Assembly: GCF_002441885.1 (NCBI RefSeq)
Contig: NZ_JXJT01000022.1
Coordinates: 1-40,204, forward strand
Source of the DNA: Pseudolactococcus chungangensis CAU 28 = DSM 22330
GTDB lineage: Bacteria > Bacillota > Bacilli > Lactobacillales > Streptococcaceae
Length of the DNA stretch: 40,204 nucleotides
Direction: 5' to 3'
Positions 35,359-40,204 of the stretch are shown here, piece after piece. A model generated the notes under the pieces. The model made no database searches and had not been told where the DNA came from. It was given only the letters and a program-made list of their open reading frames with translations. The position numbers and the translations under genes are program-made. The first letter of the stretch is position 1; each line of letters begins with the position of its first letter.

Positions 35359-35415
35359 AAGTAAGTGATTAATCACTTACTTTTTTATTATAGTGGATAA
35401 TCACTTACTTGTCAA
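35359..35415 (-). promoter_or_regulatory. Consensus promoter with TetR operators for the efflux operon
   Basis: On the minus strand TTGACA (35410-35415) and TATAAT (35387-35392) match consensus at all 12 bases with a 17-bp spacer. A perfect 24-bp palindrome (35359-35382; each half AAGTAAGTGATT) lies just downstream of the start point. The same 12-base half-site recurs at 35399-35410 inside the spacer next to an imperfect partner. Two operators over so strong a promoter imply tight repression by the operon's TetR protein. Confidence 0.85.
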
Positions 35416-35524
35416 ATGATTTTTTAAAATTTAAATTGAAATTTGCTAACAAAATTGAGAAGCATCAAGTTTTCCCTCATACAAAGATGCTACAATATAG
35501 TAATGAAGAGAAAGGACGATTTGA

Positions 35525-36103
35525 ATGAGCTATTCAAAACTTTTAAAAGAAATAATGTACGATGAAGATAATATTTCATATACAGAAAAAGGGATAAAAC
35601 CACTTTTTTCTGCTCCAGAGACTGCTCAAATTATAATCATAGCACAAGCACCGGGGATTCGTGCTCAAGAGTTAGGTATATTTTTCAATGATTTAAGCGG
35701 CGATAAGCTTCGTGAATGGTTAGGTATTGATAGAGAATGTTTTTATGATTCTGGATATTTTGCAGTGGTCCCAATGGATTATTATTTTCCTGGAAAAGGT
35801 AAAACGGGGGACTTACCTCCAAGAAAAGGATTTGCAGAAAAATGGCATAAGAAAACATTAGATCTCATGCCAAATAAACAATTAATACTTTTGATTGGTG
35901 CCTATGCTCAACGATATTACTTAAAACAGAGATCGACGGAAAAATTAACCAATACTGTAAAGAATTTCGATAGATATCTACCTGAATTTTTCCCCCTTGT
36001 GCACCCTTCGCCACGTAATAATATTTGGCAGTCCAAAAATCCTTGGTTTCTAGATCAGGTTATTCCTGCTTTGCAGGAACGTGTTAAAGCAATTCTTAAA
36101 TAA
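35525..36103 (+). CDS. Uracil-DNA glycosylase superfamily protein
   Basis: A 192-residue protein of the UDG-like fold, expected to remove damaged bases or bind nucleic acid. Motif A appears as IIAQAPG (about 38-44) followed by FFNDLSGDKLREWLG, and the distal DNA-binding loop as LVHPSPRNN near residue 158. The catalytic Asn/Asp positions differ from Ung, so it is a family member of unassigned activity, similar to the short UDG-like proteins common in streptococci. It is preceded by a TGCTACAAT extended -10 and an AAAGGA ribosome site, and stands alone. Confidence 0.82.
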   Translation: MSYSKLLKEIMYDEDNISYTEKGIKPLFSAPETAQIIIIAQAPGIRAQELGIFFNDLSGDKLREWLGIDRECFYDSGYFAVVPMDYYFPGKGKTGDLPPRKGFAEKWHKKTLDLMPNKQLILLIGAYAQRYYLKQRSTEKLTNTVKNFDRYLPEFFPLVHPSPRNNIWQSKNPWFLDQVIPALQERVKAILK

Positions 36104-36303
36104 AGATTCGGAAATATACAGAAGATCGTTTTTAAACAATCTACCAGGAATAGTAGGTTTTTTTATAGTCAAAATTTTTAGAACTGATACTATCGTAACC
36201 GAATAGAATTATAAAAATATAAGTCTATGATTGATATCATTAAATCAATTGAACATAGTTAGATGTATTTGAAACAATCTAGACATTCTAGTATTTTTAA
36301 AAC

Positions 36304-36352
36304 TTGATATAAATCAATTCTTATATTTTTATACTCATTTATACTAGAGACA
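36304..36352 (+). promoter_or_regulatory. Class II FNR/FLP-type promoter of the P-type ATPase
   Basis: TTGATATAAATCAA (36304-36317) is a perfect TTGAT-N4-ATCAA FNR box. TATACT (36340-36345) puts the start point at 36352 and the box centre (36310.5) at exactly -41.5, the classic activating position. A wider imperfect copy, TTGAT-N8-ATCAA, lies at 36231-36248. The FNR-like gene three genes downstream is the natural regulator. Confidence 0.75.
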
Positions 36353-36370
36353 ATAAGGGAGGTAGAAATC

Positions 36371-38221
36371 ATGCAAAAATGGTTATCAGGTTATCGAAAT
36401 TGGTTGACAGTCATCACTGGTGTTCTTATTATACTTGCTTTTGCAGTCAAATGGTTTTTGAGTAGTGAGCAGGGCTCGGCTTATCTATTGTTTGCAGCTT
36501 CATTAGTTGGTGGTTTTCCAATTTTAGTTCAAGCATATCAAGCTCTTAGAGTTAAGGTCATTAGCATCGATCTTTTGGTGACCCTTGCTATTTTAGGGGC
36601 ATTTGTTATTAATGAGTTTGTAGAATCAGCTATTGTAGCTTTTCTCTTCTTGTTTGGTGCATACTTAGAACAAAGAACATTAGCCAAGACACGTTCTGCG
36701 ATTAAGAATCTTGTCGAGTTGGTGCCAGAGACTACATTTCGGAAAGCACACAATGGTGACTTTGAAGAGGTGTCGGTTGAAGAAGTTGAAGAAGGTGACA
36801 TTCTTATAGTAAAAACAGGTGGTAAGATCCCAGTTGATGGTGAAGTTATATTTGGCGCTGGTACCACAAATGAATCTAGTATAACAGGTGAGCCTATTCC
36901 AGTCTCTAAAGGTCTAGGAGATAAAGTTTTTGCTGGTACTATTCTCGAAAATGGGACCATACAACTTCGTACTGATAAAATTGGGGAAGACACAACTTTT
37001 GGGAAAATTATTGAATTAGTCGAAGAAGCACAAGACTCCAAATCAAAAGCTGAAAGATTTATTGATCAATTTTCAAAATACTATACACCTGCAGTTTTGG
37101 TGCTTGCTATTCTCGTTTGGCTTATTAGTCGCAATATTAAGTTAGCCGTTACTATTTTGGTTCTTGGATGTCCTGGTGCATTGGTTATTGGGGTACCAGT
37201 TTCAAATGTGTCAGGGATTGGAAATGGCGCACGACATGGTATTTTATTTAAGGGTAGTGATGTCATTACAAACTTTAGTAAAGTTGATACAATGCTATTT
37301 GATAAAACAGGAACATTAACTTATGGTAACCCTCAGGTTTCACAGACAATCTACTATAGCAGTGATAGGAGTCTTGCTGAGAGCTTACTGGCTAGTGTTG
37401 AGAGAGAATCAGATCATCCGCTCGCGAAAGCAATTGTGAACCATTACTCAGGTTCTGTAGTAGAGGTAATTGACTCAACAGAGGTCGTTCAAGGTGGGGG
37501 AGTTGTTGCTCGTATTCAAAATCACCAAGTTCTCGTAGGGAACTCTTATTTGATGAATCAATATAATATTCCTTTCACTAACCAGATGAAGAGCGACATA
37601 GCAGGGATGGAAGCAGAAGGGAATTCAATTGTCCTAACTGCTATTGATGGACAAATAGCTCTTGTTGTAGGGATTCGCGACCAGATTAGACAAGGAGTCA
37701 AGGAGGATTTAGAGACGCTTAAGAATATGGGAGTAAAAAATCTCATTCTATTGTCTGGAGATAATCAAGGCACAGTTGATTTAGTTACTAATCAGTTAGG
37801 CTTAACCGAGGCTTATGGTCATCTACTACCAGAAGACAAGGCAGAATTTGTGAGAAAACGTCAGGCAAGTGGAGAAATTGTAGCATTTGTCGGAGATGGT
37901 ATTAATGATAGCCCATCATTGGTCTTGGCAGATATTGGAATTGCCATGGGAAACGGTACAGATGTTGCCATTGAAACTTCAAATGTTGTTTTGATGAATT
38001 CGGATTTTCACAGAATCCCTCATGCGATCGGATTGGCTAAAGCTACACGACGTAATATGATTGAAAATATCTTCATTTCATTGCTAGTCGTAGTAGTTCT
38101 TCTTATCAGCGTTCTCTCAAGTTCGTGGATGAATATGGCTATTGGCATGTTTGTTCATGAAGGTAGCATTCTCCTAGTTATTTTGAATGCTATGAGGCTT
38201 TTAAAATATAAAAGAAAATAG
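36371..38221 (+). CDS. P1B-type heavy-metal ATPase with CPG motif
   Basis: A 616-residue metal-exporting P-type ATPase. There is no N-terminal metal domain; the protein starts at the membrane helices (two at about 12-60, then 68-98). The actuator loop has TGE (172-174), the intramembrane motif is CPGALVIG (267-274), the phosphorylation site is DKTGT (311-315), SDHPLAKA is the HP signature and GDGINDSP the hinge. Copper and zinc exporters carry CPC and cobalt/iron types SPC, so CPG leaves the metal open. Its FNR-type promoter and RIC-like neighbour suggest iron or another metal released under low oxygen or NO stress; that is inference. Confidence 0.93.
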   Translation: MQKWLSGYRNWLTVITGVLIILAFAVKWFLSSEQGSAYLLFAASLVGGFPILVQAYQALRVKVISIDLLVTLAILGAFVINEFVESAIVAFLFLFGAYLEQRTLAKTRSAIKNLVELVPETTFRKAHNGDFEEVSVEEVEEGDILIVKTGGKIPVDGEVIFGAGTTNESSITGEPIPVSKGLGDKVFAGTILENGTIQLRTDKIGEDTTFGKIIELVEEAQDSKSKAERFIDQFSKYYTPAVLVLAILVWLISRNIKLAVTILVLGCPGALVIGVPVSNVSGIGNGARHGILFKGSDVITNFSKVDTMLFDKTGTLTYGNPQVSQTIYYSSDRSLAESLLASVERESDHPLAKAIVNHYSGSVVEVIDSTEVVQGGGVVARIQNHQVLVGNSYLMNQYNIPFTNQMKSDIAGMEAEGNSIVLTAIDGQIALVVGIRDQIRQGVKEDLETLKNMGVKNLILLSGDNQGTVDLVTNQLGLTEAYGHLLPEDKAEFVRKRQASGEIVAFVGDGINDSPSLVLADIGIAMGNGTDVAIETSNVVLMNSDFHRIPHAIGLAKATRRNMIENIFISLLVVVVLLISVLSSSWMNMAIGMFVHEGSILLVILNAMRLLKYKRK

Positions 38222-38227
38222 AGATTC

Positions 38228-38276
38228 TTGATAGAAATCAATTTTTTATTCTAAATATCGTACTATACTAAAGATA
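38228..38276 (+). promoter_or_regulatory. Class II FNR/FLP-type promoter of the HMA-RIC-flp operon
   Basis: TTGATAGAAATCAA (38228-38241) is a second perfect FNR box. TATACT (38264-38269) puts the start point at 38276 and the box centre (38234.5) again at exactly -41.5. Box-to-hexamer distance (22 nt) and the hexamer itself are the same as at the ATPase promoter. It would make the FNR-like gene self-activating. Confidence 0.78.
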
Positions 38277-38297
38277 TAATAAGGAAAGGAAGTAAAG

Positions 38298-38528
38298 ATG
38301 ATGAAAAAAGCTATACTACAGCTTGAAACACTGGCTTGTCCTACATGTATGCAAAAAATTGAGGGAGCCATTAAAAGTGTGGCAGGTGTTGATAAGGACA
38401 GTGTTAAGGTTCTCTTCAACGCTAGCAAGGCAAAAGCAAATTTTGATACAAGTCTGACAAATATTGAAGAAATTACGAATGCAGTACGAGCAATTGGCTA
38501 TGATGTTCTAAAAGCATCAGAAAAATAA
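38298..38528 (+). CDS. Stand-alone HMA (CopZ-like) metal-binding protein
   Basis: A 76-residue ferredoxin-like metallochaperone with LACPTCMQKIE, where C14 and C17 form the metal-binding CxxC; the usual GMxCxxC is replaced by LACPTC. The remaining beta-alpha pattern (VAGVDKDSVKVLFNASKAKA) is typical. The adjacent ATPase lacks an N-terminal HMA domain, so this protein probably delivers metal to it in trans. Start at the first of two Met codons behind AAGGAAAGGAAG; the second is equally possible. First gene of the second FNR-type operon. Confidence 0.9.
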   Translation: MMKKAILQLETLACPTCMQKIEGAIKSVAGVDKDSVKVLFNASKAKANFDTSLTNIEEITNAVRAIGYDVLKASEK

Positions 38529-38545
38529 TAGGGGGGGAAGTTGTA

Positions 38546-38824
38546 ATGTTAAAACAATTTTTTGAAGCAAATGATGAGATGCTTGATTTATATACTAATG
38601 CTATCACAAAAGCTCATGGGAAAAATCATCCAGAAGTTTTTGAAGTTCGCAAACTTTATGAAACAATTCAGCATAAAATTCAGGGTAATAATATGGACCT
38701 ATCAAATGAATTTTCGGAACTGAGGGGTGTTACAAAAGATTTTGCGATTCCAGATGATGTTTGTGAGACATTTACTAAAACCTATCAGCTCTTAAAACAA
38801 TTTGTCGAATTATCTCAAGAGTAG
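38546..38824 (+). CDS. Small RIC/ScdA-like helical protein
   Basis: A 92-residue helical, acidic protein. ITKAHGKNHPEVFEVRKLYE (about 19-38) closely follows the segment V.r.HG..HPEl.evr.lfe of di-iron Fe-S cluster repair proteins (RIC/YtfE/ScdA), including the histidines H25 and H28. The full RIC has about 220 residues with more iron ligands; this short form has only these two histidines, so it may be a partial or regulatory relative. It follows GGGGGGGAAG and sits between the HMA gene and the FNR-like gene. Role in Fe-S or NO stress is inferred from family and context. Confidence 0.65.
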   Translation: MLKQFFEANDEMLDLYTNAITKAHGKNHPEVFEVRKLYETIQHKIQGNNMDLSNEFSELRGVTKDFAIPDDVCETFTKTYQLLKQFVELSQE

Positions 38825-38851
38825 GTTTCGTCAATTAGAAAGAGGTTATCC

Positions 38852-39505
38852 ATGGTTCAACATCTTTGCGTAACACTTGTACCATTATTTAATTATCTGT
38901 CAGAAGATGAGCAGATTGAAATCAATCAATTGGCGAGACACCAACAATTTAAAAAAAATGAGATTATTTTCAAACCAGGAGATGAAAAACTAAATATTGT
39001 AGCTCGTGGAAGTATGAAAGTCTATCAACTGTCTCCGAATGGTAAGGAACAACTTTTACGAGTTGTTGAACCGGGTAGCTATGAGGGTGAAAATCAGTTG
39101 TTTGGTATAAAAAATGAGACACTTTTTGGTGAAGCTCTCGAAACAACTGAAATTTGTAGCTTGAGCAAACAAGCTTTTGATCAAGTAATGCTTAGGAATC
39201 CACAAATAGCTCTTAAATTATTTGAATTAAGTATGCAAAAGATGATTCAAGTAGAGAAGCAGGCCCAGATTTTATCTATGGAGCGTGTTGAGGAACGTTT
39301 GTCGAACTACCTCTTGGATTTGTCAAAAGTAGCGAATGATTATCAGTTCAGTTTACCTATGAAGATGATTGATATCGCGCGATATATAGGAACTACCCCT
39401 GAAACTCTTTCTAGAAAATTTAGATTTCTTGAGGATAATAGATTGATAAAACGTTCAGGTAGAAGAATAATTATTCTTAACGGAGATGGCTTAATTGATT
39501 TATGA
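38852..39505 (+). CDS. Crp/Fnr-family regulator (FLP type)
   Basis: A 217-residue dimeric activator with an N-terminal cyclic-nucleotide-binding-like beta roll (about 12-120), a long dimer helix (about 125-150) and a winged helix (about 165-215, with RYIGTTPETLSRKFRFLEDNR as recognition region). It lacks the Fe-S cysteine cluster of E. coli Fnr. Instead it has C6 in a C-x4-VPLF context and C117 (EICSL), the same layout as the disulfide pair (C5/C112) of Lactobacillus casei FLP. It therefore probably senses redox state by dithiol switching. The two nearby FNR boxes are likely targets. Confidence 0.9.
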   Translation: MVQHLCVTLVPLFNYLSEDEQIEINQLARHQQFKKNEIIFKPGDEKLNIVARGSMKVYQLSPNGKEQLLRVVEPGSYEGENQLFGIKNETLFGEALETTEICSLSKQAFDQVMLRNPQIALKLFELSMQKMIQVEKQAQILSMERVEERLSNYLLDLSKVANDYQFSLPMKMIDIARYIGTTPETLSRKFRFLEDNRLIKRSGRRIIILNGDGLIDL

Positions 39506-39513
39506 GGTGAAAA

Positions 39514-40143
39514 ATGTCGTTTGACAAATTAAAGGAATATCTACCCTATCAAGGAGAAAAATATATTAAGCCTGAATAGGCTGGTAATTATCGCCGGTAT
39601 ATGATGGATTTAAGGAACCTAGCTCGACAGGCCCGGGATGAATTCAGTTTAATCAGTAAATCTTTTGAAGACAGGGTAAAGCCATTTAAAGCAGAGCGTG
39701 TTAGTCAATGGATGAATCAATCTCAGCTATGTCGTCCACATTTTTGGTGTTACTTCCGATTGCCTTCCGATGGTTTGGATGATTCGGCATTGGCTATTCG
39801 TCTTTATGGGGAATCTGATAATTTCAGAATTTCCGTTGAGGTTAGTTTTGTAGAAAGAAGAAGGTCTGAAAACAGTTTAGAGAAACAAAATAAAGTTTTG
39901 AATCTTCTTCCTTTTGGAGCCATGTATTATTTTGTACAAAAAAATGGTATAAGTTTCAAAATGGATGCAACAGAAGAAAATCGAAAGAGTTTACTAAAAC
40001 AGGTCAAATCAGATGAGGTTCGTAAGGTCTTGGTTAAACAGGATATTCCAATTGAGACTGACCACTCATTAGAACGGTTAATTGATGATCTATTAAAAAG
40101 TTTTGATGAATTACTGCCATTTTATAAGGAAACAAAGAAATAA
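39514..40143 (+). pseudogene. HI_0552-like protein, interrupted by in-frame TAG
   Basis: Nine bases after the FNR-like gene, behind GAGGTGA, an ATG at 39514 reads MSFDKLKEYLPYQGEKYIKP then E and TAG (39577-39579), then continues in the same frame as AGNYRRYMMDLRNLARQ to a stop at 40143. The whole is 209 codons. An ATG at 39601 could give a 180-residue product without the N-terminus, but no ribosome site precedes it. The protein is soluble and mixed alpha/beta; it recalls the HI_0552 family of streptococci, function unknown. A CAG-to-TAG change is the simplest cause. It ends at a strong terminator. Confidence 0.72.
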
Positions 40144-40144
40144 A

Positions 40145-40179
40145 CTAAAGGATAGGTAGAAGTAACACCTATCCTTTAG
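40145..40179 (+). terminator. Terminator of the FNR-regulated operon
   Basis: CTAAAGGATAGGT (40145-40157) pairs perfectly with ACCTATCCTTTAG (40167-40179) around a 9-nt loop. The IS end starts at 40179, so the T tract that normally follows has been replaced by IS sequence. Confidence 0.75.
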
Positions 40180-40204
40180 GGCACCTCTAATAACTACCAA
40201 TTAA
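40179..40204. repeat. IS terminal end (right window edge)
   Basis: GGGCACCTCTAATAACTACC and six more bases are the exact reverse complement of positions 1-26. It is the tip of an IS copy in the opposite orientation to the left one, with flank TTTA. Confidence 0.7.

Overview
The window looks like low-GC Gram-positive (Firmicutes) DNA from the Streptococcaceae, most likely Lactococcus in the broad sense. Reasons are the rlmH/htrA divergent pair, a CpoA-like glycolipid glycosyltransferase pair, YkuJ, a menaquinone prenyltransferase (MenA), a pediocin/enterocin-type immunity protein and Inc18/ISEfa4-like mobile DNA. The genus is an inference. The first 26 and last 26 bases are exact inverted copies of one insertion-sequence end, so the window is probably a segment cut at two IS copies.

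1-21.3 kb, chromosomal backbone. Leftward genes guaB, a YoaK-family membrane protein, an AlkD-like glycosylase and rlmH face rightward htrA across a cluster of DnaA boxes. Then come tRNA-Glu, two glycosyltransferases, ykuJ, a GIY-YIG protein with a tRNA methyltransferase, a Nudix hydrolase with nnrD, a CmpB-type membrane protein and a Gfo/Idh oxidoreductase. From 13.2 to 17.4 kb most genes are broken: membrane-protein remnants, a HAD phosphatase, a MerR/TipAS regulator with an amber codon, and an ECF sigma/anti-sigma pair that is truncated and frameshifted. An intact solute-binding lipoprotein plus amidase pair, an orphan bacteriocin immunity gene and menA follow.

21.3-32.7 kb, mobile region. 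A pilus operon (vWA tip pilin, minor pilin, backbone pilin, two class C sortases) is flanked in direct orientation by two copies of the 3' end of an Inc18-type (pAMbeta1/pIP501) rep gene. On its upstream side lies the Inc18 replication-control leader with its antisense RNA. Fragments of ISL3-, IS5- and IS200-type elements, a broken PadR gene and a 130-bp direct repeat surround it. The pilus locus was therefore probably carried in by an Inc18-like plasmid.

32.7-40.2 kb, a second accessory block. An ABC-2 efflux system with its TetR regulator sits under a consensus promoter overlapped by palindromic operators. A uracil-DNA-glycosylase-family gene follows. Then comes a compact redox/metal module: a P1B-type ATPase with an unusual CPG motif, a stand-alone HMA protein, a small RIC/hemerythrin-like protein and an FNR-like regulator. 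Two promoters in this module each carry a perfect FNR box centred at exactly -41.5. The last gene (HI_0552-like) is interrupted by an in-frame TAG.
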